Source: Chaetomium olivaceum
Taxonomy: Eukaryota; Ascomycota; Sordariomycetes; Sordariales; Chaetomiaceae
DNA length: 64,000 bases
Reading direction: 5' to 3'
Assembly (NCBI GenBank): GCA_039881045.1
Contig: JAYWVB010000020.1
Span: 372,001 to 436,000 of the forward strand
A program made the translations under genes and the position numbers. Below, in pieces: positions 33,006 to 43,583 of this stretch. A model generated the notes under the pieces. That model ran no database searches. It was not told where the DNA came from and worked only from the letters and a program-made list of their open reading frames with translations. Each line of letters starts with the position of its first letter. Position 1 is the stretch's first letter.

Positions 33006-36000
33006 TCAAGGCGCCCCCGACCCGTGGCGATGGTCCAACGTGCCCTCGCCCGAGTTGAGCGGGTTGTTCACTTCCCCAGGCGGCGGCGCTGGCGCCTGGG
33101 ATGGAGAGCCGCTGGGTTGGGGGGGAACGCTGCTGCTAGAGGCGCTGCTCTCTGCGTCTGAGGTGCTTGACTGCGTTTGTGATGTAGCGAGGGCGGATTG
33201 TGATTGTGATGTGGCTGTGTGGGAATGGATTGTTGGGGTTAATGAAGAGGATGGTGGTGGTGGTGGGGGAGGGGGTGGTGGGTGTGTGCGCTGGCCTCGG
33301 GAGTGATGCTGCTGCTGCTGCTGCTGCTGCTTGCTGGGCCAGTTTCTAATGGGTCAAGGTTAGTTAGTGCTGGGTTGTATGCAAAAAAAGGGGATGGGGG
33401 ATAGGTATCGGGGGGGGGGGGGGGGCGTCATACCGCTCAGACTGCTACTGTCAACCACCACCGTGCTGGACGTGTTGTTCACTGACGTGCCGGCTTGCGA
33501 GGACACCGTCACCGTGCGCAGCGTCGTCTCGCTACAGGTTGATGAGAAGGAAGTCAAGGCGGACGTGCTGCCGATAGGGGAGGGTGTTGCGGTTGCCGGG
33601 GCTGACACGGTCTCTTCACACAAGGTGGAACTATGGATCACCGGAGTCGTTTCTGTCTCTTCACAAGTTGTTGATATCGCTGCCGGCGCAGACACGGTCT
33701 CCTCGCTGCAGGACGTCGACTCACTAGCTTGGCTGGATTGCGTGGTCTCATCCGTGCAAGTGGTATCCAGGGGCGCGCTCGTCGCGCTGCTCTGGGATTG
33801 GGACGCGGGCGACGAGACGGTCTCGCCCGAGGTGCAGCTTGTTGAGGCTGTTCCGCTCGCCGAGGCTGTTCCGTTGGTTCCGCTACCTGGAGAAGAAATC
33901 GACGGTCCTGTTGGTTGCGAGACCACTGAGCTGGTCAGGCTGCCTGAGAGGGGGGGGCCGTTGGTGCCGCTAGCTTCCGTAGTAGATGACGAGTGCGTCC
34001 CAGTGATACCCTCCACGGAACTGGTTGATCGACCTGCGGTCCCAGAAGGTTGACCAGTCGGGCCTCCAGAGATCGTTGAGTTCCAGCTTGGGGACGTGGG
34101 TGAAGCGGACAGACTCCCTTTGGAGGGCCATGGCGACTGGGTCCCAGCTCCAGGAGTACCGATGATGGATCCCGGTGTTGTGACGGCTGAAGTGGTTCCC
34201 GATGAGGTAAGGGATACCTCGCTTGGTCTGGTTCCTGTCGGGCCCACGCTCACCGCCGTCGAGTTGGGGAGTGGGAAGGGTACCGAACTCGACAGAGCCG
34301 ATGACGAGCCTGGGGATCCGGTACCCGTATTGTGTGACGAGGTAAAGCTACTAGCCCCACCACTACCAGTTGGCAAAGGTATGCTAGAATTCGGCTGCGG
34401 AAATGGTGCACTGCTAGTCAGAATAGCAGGGACACTGCCGGTGCCCCGCACCCCCGAGCTTCGAGGTCCAGAAGACCCGACCCCCGAGGACGGCGCCGTG
34501 GGTCCACCAGTAACAGTCTGGTTCGTGAGTGGGTACGGAGCCGAGAAAGTCTGGGAGACAGCTGGCACCGTTGAGACCCCGGTCCCAGATCCGGCGATGG
34601 ATGAGATGCTCGTCGCGTTCGGGAACGGGAACGGCGCAGAGTTGGAACCGGTGGCAAGACTCGTCGGTGCTATACCACCACCACCTGTACCAGATGCCCA
34701 AGTGCTCGAATTCGACAAAGGGAAGGGGGCAGAAGCTGAAGAAGCACCGGGAGGCCAGGTAACTGTGCCAGAAGATGGATGTGGCCCGCCAGTAGACCCT
34801 ATACCGCCGGTCGCCGAACCAGAACCACCCGAAGGGGAAGGCTGCAACGTTGTATGGGAGACCTGGGACGGTGCTGGCCCAGTGCCCAACCCTGAACTAC
34901 CAGTCGGTCCACCAGCAAGCGAAGAGTTACTCATGGGAAACGGCGGCGTCTGTATCGACGTCCGTGAGCTTCCTGGTGGCCCCTGACCTGATGGAGCCGT
35001 TCCAGTTGGCCTGGGCAATCTTGTCGAGTTGGACAGCGGGAACGGCGCAGAGATTGACCCGGTTACTGGAATTTGAGTGCCCGACGTTGGGACGCCGGTG
35101 CCACCCGCGGATCCCGATACCGGGCTTGTTCCGGTCGGGCCAACCTGGACCGTCGAAGAGTTACTCAATGGGAACGGTACGCTTGCGATGCTGCTAGGGG
35201 AGCCTCCAATGCCCGTCGACCTAGAGAGACCGCCCGATGGGCCTGAGGCCCAAGACGGTGATGTGCCTGTAGCGCCTGCTCCTGATGTGGAATTCGAGGC
35301 GGGGAACGGGACGACCGAGGTCCTAGCGGAAGGCGACGGAACACCGGTGGGAGACGTAACTCCAGTCCCTGGTGCGGTCCCCGAGGGCCATGACACGCCC
35401 CGGTTGAGTTGCCAACCGAGAAAGGGGGCCCGGTCACGGAAGCCGTGCCGGATGCGGAACCACCGCTGGTGCCTGTACCCGTGATAGACGCAGTTCCGTT
35501 GGTCAACGGGAAAGGGGTTGAAGAAGCTGGGGAAGTTCCTGTCAGAGAACCCGAGCCAGGCGGGCCGACAGTCCCCGACTCAAATCCAGACGTTTTGGAG
35601 AGCGCTGAAGACGCAGATCCCGCGCCTGAAGTTGACTTGATAGTTCCAGGAGCTGTCCCGGAGCTGGTTCCCGTGCCTGCCCCTCCCTGTGCCGATGTTG
35701 TCGAGGGTGTTCCGGTAACAGAACCAGGCGTGGTGTTCACAGGGATTGTTGGAGTGACCAACACGGTGGTGGTCAGGTGGACGGTCCTGGTGATGTTAAA
35801 AATAGATGTGCTGACGGTCACAGTGCCGCTGACAATGTAACTCGTCGTTGGGACACCAATGACGGCATCCACGCTCGATGTCTCCCAGACGGGGTGCTTC
35901 GTGGTGGAGTTCGGGGGGATGAAGAAGCTACTGGAGCTTTGTGGCCAGTGTGCCAGATGTGGTGCTAGCAATTGAAGATGAAGAACCTGACGTTGCGGCC

Positions 36001-36891
36001 GAGGTCGACCCAGCGCCCGTTGGTGTTTCATTAGACGAGTGAGCCACAGACGACGAGCCTGGGCCGGTACCTGTCGTACTGCTGAACACCCCTGACGTTG
36101 TGGACGAAGGTGGTGTGACCTCGGCGGTCGTAGTCGCAGAAATCGAGGTTGTGCCCCCCGAAGCCGACCCGGGAGCCGTGGGGGAGGTGTTGTCGGTTGT
36201 GGCAACTTCGGTTGTCGGCGTGGTTTGGGAACCTCCGCTGGCCACGGTCGAGGCAGAAGACGTGCCAACGCTTGGCGACACAGGCCCTGTTTGAGACCCA
36301 GTGGCGGTGCTGCTTCTTAACGAGGAACTGGATACCGGTGTACCCTCGGAGGCTCGCGACGTTGATGGCAATGAATAACCGCCACTCTCCGTAGTGCCGG
36401 CTCCGTAACCTGCGCTGGATGAAGTGCTAGTACCAGCTGATGCTTGCGAGGATGAAGTTTCCAAAGAGGTGGTGGACAGGCTGGTGGACGAGACAATACT
36501 GGGGGGGGGTCCATATCCTGACCAAGTTAGCGACCGTTTTCTGGGGAGTCTGGTGGAACTCACCGCCCCAAGTAGAAGTCGATGATTCTGAAACGGCAGA
36601 AGAAGACGAAGCGGATGTAGATGAGGAGGTTGAAGAAGCAGAGGAGGAAGAGGACGAGGACGTCCCTGTAAGTGGTGGGGGCTGAAACCCATATGGTGGA
36701 TCGTCTTGTTCCTCTCTCGGCTCGATATTTTGATAGTGCATGCGGCCGCCGTCTCCCGACTTTGGGAAAGCCTTGTCAATGGTTTGCCGGAAGCTGGACC
36801 AGAGACCATCCCGATACGCCAGGCCACCTTGTATGCAACCGAACAAGGTTATGGCCGACGTGATGCCGCCAAAAAGGCGAGAAGTCCTCAT
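33006..36891 (-). CDS. secreted Ser/Thr/Gly/Pro-rich mucin-like repeat protein (three apparent frameshifts)
   Basis: Exons are 36891-36564, 36517-33434 and 33345-33006. The start gives a signal peptide (MRTSRLFGGITSAITLFGC, cleavage near QGGLA). A serine-rich stretch follows, then a central region with at least ten copies of a motif like PFPLSNST, each separated by 30-50 Gly/Ser/Thr/Pro residues usually containing GPTGT. Most motifs carry an N-glycosylation sequon (NST, NSS, NGT, NAT or NQT). Then come five short cysteine units of the CxEET type. The C-terminus is Gln/Ser/Pro-rich without a hydrophobic tail, so no GPI anchor is evident. I infer a heavily O- and N-glycosylated cell-wall or secreted protein. 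Frame repairs needed: minus one base at TTT 35938-35940, plus one at CCCC 35398-35401, plus one near 33255-33285. The corrected length is 1250 residues. Without the last repair the protein ends at 33239. Confidence 0.75.
33308..33331 (-). repeat. CAG/GCT trinucleotide run in last exon of mucin-like gene
   Basis: About seven to eight units. Depending on which frame is correct here it encodes polyserine (splice-consistent frame) or polyglutamine (frame of the longer C-terminus). Confidence 0.85.
33410..33425 (+). repeat. G16 homopolymer in intron of mucin-like gene
   Basis: A run of C16 on the coding strand begins about nine bases inside the intron, next to the 5' splice site at 33433. Length is likely unreliable. 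Confidence 0.9.
34250..35525 (-). repeat. degenerate protein-level tandem repeats with PFPxxN[ST] core
   Basis: Eleven units can be read in the minus-strand protein. Core variants include TPFPLTNGT, PPFSVGNST, VPFPASNST, APFPLSNST, PPFPMSNSS, APFPFPNAT, APYPLTNQT and APFPQPNSS. Spacing is irregular (about 30-50 residues), so these are old, diverged duplications rather than a recent satellite. Confidence 0.8.
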
Positions 36892-39004
36892 TGCGAGGAA
36901 GATTTGAATCAAAGCACTGGCAGTAAGCCAAAGTGTACTAAGTAATTCCCTTTGCAAGAGATGGGGAAAAGCAGAGGGTTATGGCCCCATTAATTTAGGA
37001 AGAACTAAGAATACCAGAGGTGCTGGAGAGGGGAATGAGCGAGTGATGTTGCCCTGGTTTTTTACGGATTCATATGGCAGGGTCAAAGCCATCTGATCCT
37101 GAGGGCGTTGGGAAATGAGCAGAACTTGAGATACCATGAGTCATGAGGAGAAAGCTGAATGATATAGATGGAGCAGCCCATCTCTGGGACTCACCCGGCG
37201 CATAATCTCCTAGTGCTGCATCGGTGGAGGGTGACTCGAGAGATGTTGCCCAAGCACAACGTAAATTGACTCTTGTTGCTTCCTAGCGAGGAAGGGGGAA
37301 TCTCCTCAGTCACACGATGTCGAGGGAAAAGTGTGACTGTTGTTAGTATTTCCCTGCCTATAACATGCATCGCTAAGCAGAAAGACCTTTACGACTGTAT
37401 ACAAGAAGGCCACGGCGGGATTTAATCCGCGAGACTCGGCGAGGTGACATGTCGATCCAAGTTTCGACCTGGCGCAACAAGATGGCAGCTAGTGGCCCAC
37501 AAGTGACCGATCGTGTGGCCACCTGTGTCTGAGAAACTTCGAATAGGTCTTATAAGCCTTGATCCGGGAGCCACAAGACGTAGTTGAGGCACATGAGACC
37601 TCGCAACCACCGAGATTTCCCCTGGCTGGACAGCCAGCAAAACGACCACGTCGATTTGCATTCGGATAGATTATAGTGATCTTCAAGCCTGTTGAGGGGC
37701 CGGGAATCTCGAATCTGTCTTAGAGGTGTATCCAAGGCTTTATTTACCCTGGCTGCTGTTCAGCACCGTCTTTCTACTTAGCACTTAACTCTATTGTTGG
37801 GCGCTCCGCCCTAGGGCATCCGAACCCCGACTAGATTCGCAAGCAGCCGACTGTATTCAACTTGCTAATGTGACAACACACTCGGGACAGGGTGACCTCG
37901 AGGGGTATTGTTCGTTGTGCACAACTGAGAACCAAGCTTTCGATCGAGTACCAAGGGGCAAAGGTCAGTGAGGCAATGAGCAGCAACCGCTGATTTCTGT
38001 TGCCACCGGGCCAAGTTCCGTGTGAGTTACACGTAACCTGGGCCGACAAGTTACCGGTATGCGGGTAGCCGGTGGCCAAATATATCTGTTCCTGCATTGG
38101 TGTGTCGCACATCGTTCGTGGTCTTTGGGTGTAAAACGCGAGATATCAGCTAAATGGCCAGTTTCGGTCTTTTCGTTGAACTAGTAAGGTAATACCTAGG
38201 ACCGTAAGATGTTGCCGATGAAGACGAGAAGGAACTTTCTTAATCGGAGGCTCGGTCCGATCAGCCAGCTGTGAGCTTCGACGCTGAGGAGTAAGGTCAC
38301 GGAGTTTCCACTCATCGACGAAGCTAAGTGTCAGGTTTTGTGTAGCCCTCGGTGATCTTGGATGCATGCCACAGGAAGTGGGAATCTGAGAAGGGGCTTC
38401 AACACGAATGCGGCTGGTGGTGCAAAAAGGAGGGGAGGAAGAGGGATGAGCTAGAACCGCGCCTACTCAGATGCCCGAGGCCTGTCTCGTCTTAATTATA
38501 TGGACAGAGGCAAATTTGAAACAAGGCTGAACTTACAAAGTCTAGGTTTATTCAGGTATCCAGTGTGCTGAAAAACAACACGTGCATAGATTATCCCTTG
38601 GCCGAGACCTTGTGCGTCGACGAGAGAAATATGTGCCGGGGACGGCCTGGTTTATTTCAGGCTGACGATTTAAATTGGGAGGTGAGAGTGTGAAAGAGTA
38701 TCAAGTTGCCTGTCATTTTCGAAGTTCTGCCACTACGCCCAACCCCGGGTCGGGAGGTTTCATCCTAACTCATGGAAATTCGATACGCAATGCCCTCCGC
38801 TTTGGGACCTCCTTCGAGCTGCAACGGGAGCACGGCATACTCTGCTGTCAATATGCTGTACATCCTCGTTTATCTGCCGCCACCACCGATGCTGCCCCGT
38901 ATGCGCGTCTGTATCAAACTGAGATCATGCAGAGATATCCCCTGCCGAGCATGCGATCCTGCATGACGAGTGGAGTGATCCTAGCCATATGCGCCGGTAA
39001 CCTT
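36892..39004. other. gene-free interval upstream of mucin-like gene
   Basis: About 2.1 kb with no supported gene. Several short frames exist on both strands but none has codon bias, introns with conserved neighbours or a recognisable product. It should contain the promoter of the mucin-like gene and the 3' UTR of the EI24-like gene. Confidence 0.4.
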
Positions 39005-40379
39005 TCACTCGGCCTTCTTCGCCGCCTCCCGCAGCTCCGGTGCCGTGCTACCGGCCATCTCATTTTCCTTGGCCTCAATATCAGCCGCCCAGAGCGCGGC
39101 GCCGACTGTTGTCGGTTGTTAGCAACTAAAAGGACTGTAACCATTATAGAAACGGAACTTGCCTGTGTTGGTGAATGAGAACACGACCGAGGCGACAGGG
39201 ATCATTTCGAGGAGAGTGGCAACTGTGCCGAACCTAGACGGCCGAGTCCAGTCAGTCCGTTGCAACGAGAGTCGAACGTGCTCCAAAGAAGTACTTGGGG
39301 CCAGGGCAAGCGGGTTGCCGAGCCGGGCTTGTCCGCCGTGATTCACCACCGTCACGTCACATAGAACCAGTACAGCTCAGAAAAGAGACCACTCACGCAG
39401 TATAGGGTCCCTTATGTTCCTCGAGCCACTTTGACTTCCTGGATTTTGGCCACCCCTTCAGCTGGAAATACTAGAACAACGAGTAAGCTTCTGCCAAAGG
39501 ATACACAGACTCGACTCACCCTGTCATGAACAGAGTTGCCACGAGATCGCCCTTTCGGATGTCAGTTACACGGTTCTGCCACGCGCCATCCGGATTCTCA
39601 CCTCGCAGAAAGATGAACGCGATGGTGCCCACGACTGCGTCATCAAGGTTAGTGTTGTCCGTGGATACGCAAAAGGTTGGGCCATGGGAAGTCGTACCAG
39701 GGATAAAATTCAACGGGAGATACATCACATATCGAATCAGTTCATTGACGCTGAAACGCGCGAAGGGCTTCTTGAGCGCCTTCCCGAGCCTCTGGATCGA
39801 GTCACCCCGCGCCTTCAGCTCTCGTCCCTCGGCAACCACGCCAGACGCGTGCCTGGCCATCAAAGTGCCGTCAAAAGTGTCCATAATGGCCTCCTGCAGT
39901 AGGTAGTTTTTGGAAAGGATACTCGTGATGGTTGAGCTCTCATTCAAGATGAGAAGAGCGGTGGTGATCACGGCAAGCGGTCCGTTTACGAAGGCCATGA
40001 CGGCAAGTTGCGGGATGTAGGTGAAGAAGAACATGGATCCCAGCACGCTCGAGTAGAGGGTCAGGTAAGGGAGCAGCTTCGACCGCAGAGGTTTCCACAA
40101 CTCGGGGTGGGTGACGAAGTAGAAGATTCCCTGCAACGGTCAGTCATCCCCCGTTCCTTCTCGGTTGCGCAGTAGCACCTGTGTTGGTGTGCCAGGCCTA
40201 CCTTGATGGGATACAGGTAAGACCCGCTCTTCGCGGCATGGTCGAGAAGGACTCGAGCTTTGTCGTAGTCCTCCTTTCTGAAACAGAAACGCGTCAGCTA
40301 ATGGGATAGAATAAATTCTGTTTTGTGATAGGGCAACATACGCAACCTCTTGGGCCTTGCTGGCAAGTCCATTTGCCAT
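39005..40379 (-). CDS. EI24-domain membrane protein, outer spore wall RRT8/LDS-like
   Basis: Eight exons (40379-40342, 40277-40202, 40130-39698, 39634-39602, 39551-39520, 39470-39397, 39233-39163, 39105-39005) join perfectly to 285 residues. Starting MANGLASKAQEVA, it has SGSYLYPIKGIFYFVTHPEL, then membrane helices, FDGTLMARHASG, RYVMYLPLNFIPG, DRYFQLKGWPKSR and a last segment EMIPVASVVFSFTN. These are hallmarks of the fungal family related to yeast RRT8/LDS proteins, found on lipid droplets, in the ER and in spore-wall assembly. Intron 7 (39162-39106) starts with GCAAGT rather than GT. It is a GC-AG intron in a strong donor context, and the flanking protein (SFTNT then VGAALWAAD) confirms it. 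Exact function in filamentous fungi is not known to me. Confidence 0.85.
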
Positions 40380-41086
40380 CTTAAAAGTGTAGTTGAGGTG
40401 GTATCTCTTCGAGCTGATTTAATTGAAGTGATGATTATTACGATGCTAACCGGCAATAATGAGACTTGGGGAGAGATATTTCTAGAATGTGTTGTTGTTG
40501 GTTTTTGGTGTTGAACCTGGAAGTGGGATGGATGGATGCTGAGTGAGTGGATTGTTGAGGCTTGGTCGAGCCTATGTCGTCATTGGTTTTACAAGGAGGC
40601 TCGCTCAATGGTATCCATATCCATAAAGTTGCTTCAATGACACCAAACAAGGCTTCAAGCTTAGCCTGAAATCCAATCAATACCTTCCGCTGCAACCAAT
40701 TTGTTCAAGAGTAAGATACAAGTCGAACATACAAATATTTTCTTTACAAGTCAATTAGGCCATCCCTCCCCCCTCCCCACCCATCATCTCGTTTTTGCCC
40801 AAACTCCTGCCAATGCCGAGTCGTCTTGAGAGCATTCCCAACTCCGTCCCGCCTCGCCCGAATATCACCAATCTTCATAACCTGGTATAATTAATACACG
40901 CCCGTGACTCAGTAGTGTTCCCATATAACCAGTGATGTCGCCGGATTGCCATGGCTTAGAAAAGAAGTTCCTCGTGTCGCGTGTGAACGCAGAATTACAA
41001 GTGTGGTGACGGAAATATAAGTACCGCGGTCGTCATTCAGGAGCTGGCACAGCCAACCCCCTTGACCGTGGTTGCGTGGTTCGTCT
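40380..41086. other. promoter of EI24-like gene and 3' region of GDT1
   Basis: Both neighbours are on the minus strand. No feature beyond the expected promoter and 3' UTR is visible. Confidence 0.4.
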
Positions 41087-42714
41087 CTATGAGGATAACG
41101 CTTCAAACAGGTAGAGGACCGCAAAAACGAGGAATGCAATGGCTCCACCAACAGTAACTGGAATGTGTGAGTAAATATGAGACTTAGACGGCGGTGGCGG
41201 AGGACTATCGACTTACCAACTTTGAGGCTCACTTTGCCCGCAATGGCCCTGCCTCCGATGACGGCGACGCCAGTGCAGCATGCGTGACCTAGAACGGCGC
41301 CTAGAGTCACCCACCAGTAATCCTGACCTGCTGCCATTGCAATCGTTGCAATCTGGCTGCGATCACCCCATTCTCCTAAAAAGGTCATGACGAATGTCTG
41401 GACCCAGGCAGGGCTGAGGAGCAGCGAGACGAGATTGTTAAGGCCCGAAAGAACACCGACGAGGCCCCCGGGGCGCGGCGACGGGCTCCGTCCTTCGGGA
41501 GAGCTTGAAGGGCTGCGAGCGGGGGCCGGGAAACGAGACTTGGTGCGGGGCTTGCGGTTGCCGAGACCCATTTCCAGAGCATACGGCGACATATCCGACC
41601 CCCTTCTGCCCTCTTTTCTAGCGAGGTTTTCCTTCTCGGCCAACTCCATCTCGACCTCCTGCATCTCAGCCGACACACCCTCGTCGGGGCTCATGGCGAG
41701 TCCTTCACACGAGCAGGCGGGCCCCAAAGACGAAGAACAAAATGGCGGCCAAAAATGTCGTCATGCGCTTGGGAATCAGGGTAGGTACCGCATGCCCCAG
41801 CATAGCCGAGAGAACCGTCATGGCAACCAGGGCGCTGAGGGCAGCTGAGAATACCACCAAACGGTCGTGTTTCATGGCCATGAGCGCAGCAACCAGAAAC
41901 GTTTTGTCGCCGATTTCGGAGAAGATAATCATTGTGAAGGAGAGCATGAAGGAATGCAGTGGCTGGACAAGGCCTTCACTGTCCTCGTCATCGTGCCCGG
42001 TCATCATCCCTGGCTTGCTCCCTTTCGATACGTCCAAATGATCAATGTTTGCCGCGGAATCGGGGAGCGGAGGCGACTTGTCATGGGTCTTGTCTGGGAG
42101 ACCGGCCGGTTTCTATGGCGCAGTTAGCCTCTGGGTATCATTCGGGGAGTTTGCCTTGGTGAATTTACCTCGAGGCCAGAAGCGTCGGCTGATGTTTTAT
42201 CATCGGACTTGGCTTCATCGGCGGCCTGGATCCGTTCTTGGTCCGAATCCGGGAGCGGAGGCGCCTCCTTCGGCGTTGGGGGGGTGTTCTCAACCTTCTC
42301 TCCAGTTTGCTTCTCCCTCATCTTTCTGTCCTTCTCCTTCTCGCTCACCCCCCCCTCGGTGCCCGTGGTGCCCTTCCTGGGTCCTGGACGGTTTTTATCG
42401 TCCATCACACCGTCATGGCTCTCGGGGATTCGCTTCCCATCGACAATCAGTGGGTCGTCGGGGCGGTCTTTCAGGGCAGGCAGGTCTCTCGCGGACTCAG
42501 AATTCGAGCCGAGGTCGACGAACGGGCCAGCGTGCGGCTTCCCGTCGTTCCCATCGACCGGCGCATCTTTAGTGCCATATCTCCTCGCGGCCGACGCACC
42601 ATCCGTGACGGCCACCGAGTCCCGGTCCAATTGCTTGTCGGCGGTCGCGGTGGCGAGGGCAAGGGACGGAAGTAGGAGGAGGAGAAGGGTCAAGTTGCGA
42701 TTCCGAAGCTTCAT
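41087..42714 (-). CDS. gdt1: GDT1-family (UPF0016/TMEM165) cation/proton antiporter, one apparent +1 frameshift
   Basis: Exons are 42714-42169, 42112-41217 and 41157-41087. A signal peptide (LTLLLLLLPSLALATA) is followed by about 190 polar residues. The first conserved hexahelical repeat carries the ExGDK(T) motif (SEIGDKTFLVAAL). After a charged cytosolic loop the second repeat carries ExGDRS (GEWGDRSQIAT). GDT1 proteins are Golgi Ca2+/Mn2+:H+ antiporters that supply Mn2+ to glycosyltransferases. The frame breaks between FFVFGARLL and EGLAMSPDEGV. One base too many lies in 41704-41710, and removing it gives 503 residues with all exons in phase. As written, the frame stops there and the second ion-binding motif would be lost. 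Shares a divergent promoter with the TBF1-like gene. Confidence 0.87.
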
Positions 42715-43583
42715 TGTCGTAGTCTACTGTTCGAAGATCCAAAATCAACTGAGATAGGAGATATCCCAACTTCGCTCGCGACACACGATGACGCCTAATT
42801 TGCCCAGTGGTTGACGAGCTGATAGTTACCAGACGCCGCCGGGTCAGAAAGAGCCCTGCCAGGTCGTAGATGGGAAGAATTAAACGATGCGAAAGAAATA
42901 TCTGGAAGAGCAAGGTTGTCTACAAAGAGAGCGTCTGAAGCGAAAGTTGGCCGTCCGGTGATAAGATTAGAATCTGGGCGGCGAGGGAAACTTGTTAACG
43001 TTACCAGGATTTGCAGCCCGCACCCCCTGCCAGGGGTTTCTGGGGAAGTAAAGTATCTTGGCATGCACAAGAGAGGGTGGTCAGCGCACCGCCACACTAA
43101 CATCGCCTCATGCGGAAACATTCTACGGAAAAGTCACGACTCATTATGTGTCTTTGTGTGCTATGTTTTTGAAAAGCCGTCGACGAAACTTTGGATCGAG
43201 AGTTGGAATACCCAACATCAAGGCTACAGCGTAGCTTGAGAGGTGGCCCGGGGTGCTTAGATGATAGGTGGCGTAAATCAGACAGTACGAAGTATCGATC
43301 TGTATTCGTACCTAATTTGAAGCGATTACTTTGGAGGACTCTGTACAGACGAAGACGGTCATGTCACGTGCTCGACGCTTCGGGTCGCAGAACTTGGAAC
43401 ACCATTATTTTTGGTGGGGTCGTGGCCTTTTGCCAGCAGGTTAAATTTCAAAACAACCTCAACTCTTCGACGTGGTAACCCTAACCCCAACCCTTTTTAC
43501 CACTTGCTTCGCGTCTCATCGCGCTCATCATCGAACTCTTCATCACCAGCGGCAATTTTCCAAGTTCGAAAGATTCTGAATCC
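42715..43583. other. divergent promoter of GDT1 (-) and TBF1-like (+) genes
   Basis: An 869-nt divergent intergenic region. The only notable element is the telomere-like sequence at 43477-43493, listed separately. Confidence 0.5.
43477..43493 (+). promoter_or_regulatory. telobox-like sequence (AACCCTAACCCCAACCC) upstream of tbf1
   Basis: A 17-base run of CCCTAA-type telomeric half-repeats ends 90 nt before the start codon of the TBF1-like gene. Yeast Tbf1 binds (A)RCCCTAA in promoters and subtelomeres, so this is a candidate autoregulatory site. The sequence is directly visible. Binding is inference. Confidence 0.5.

Noticed and set aside
38675..39178. Open frame on + strand
   Set aside because: Largely antisense to the well-supported EI24-like gene and without coding character.
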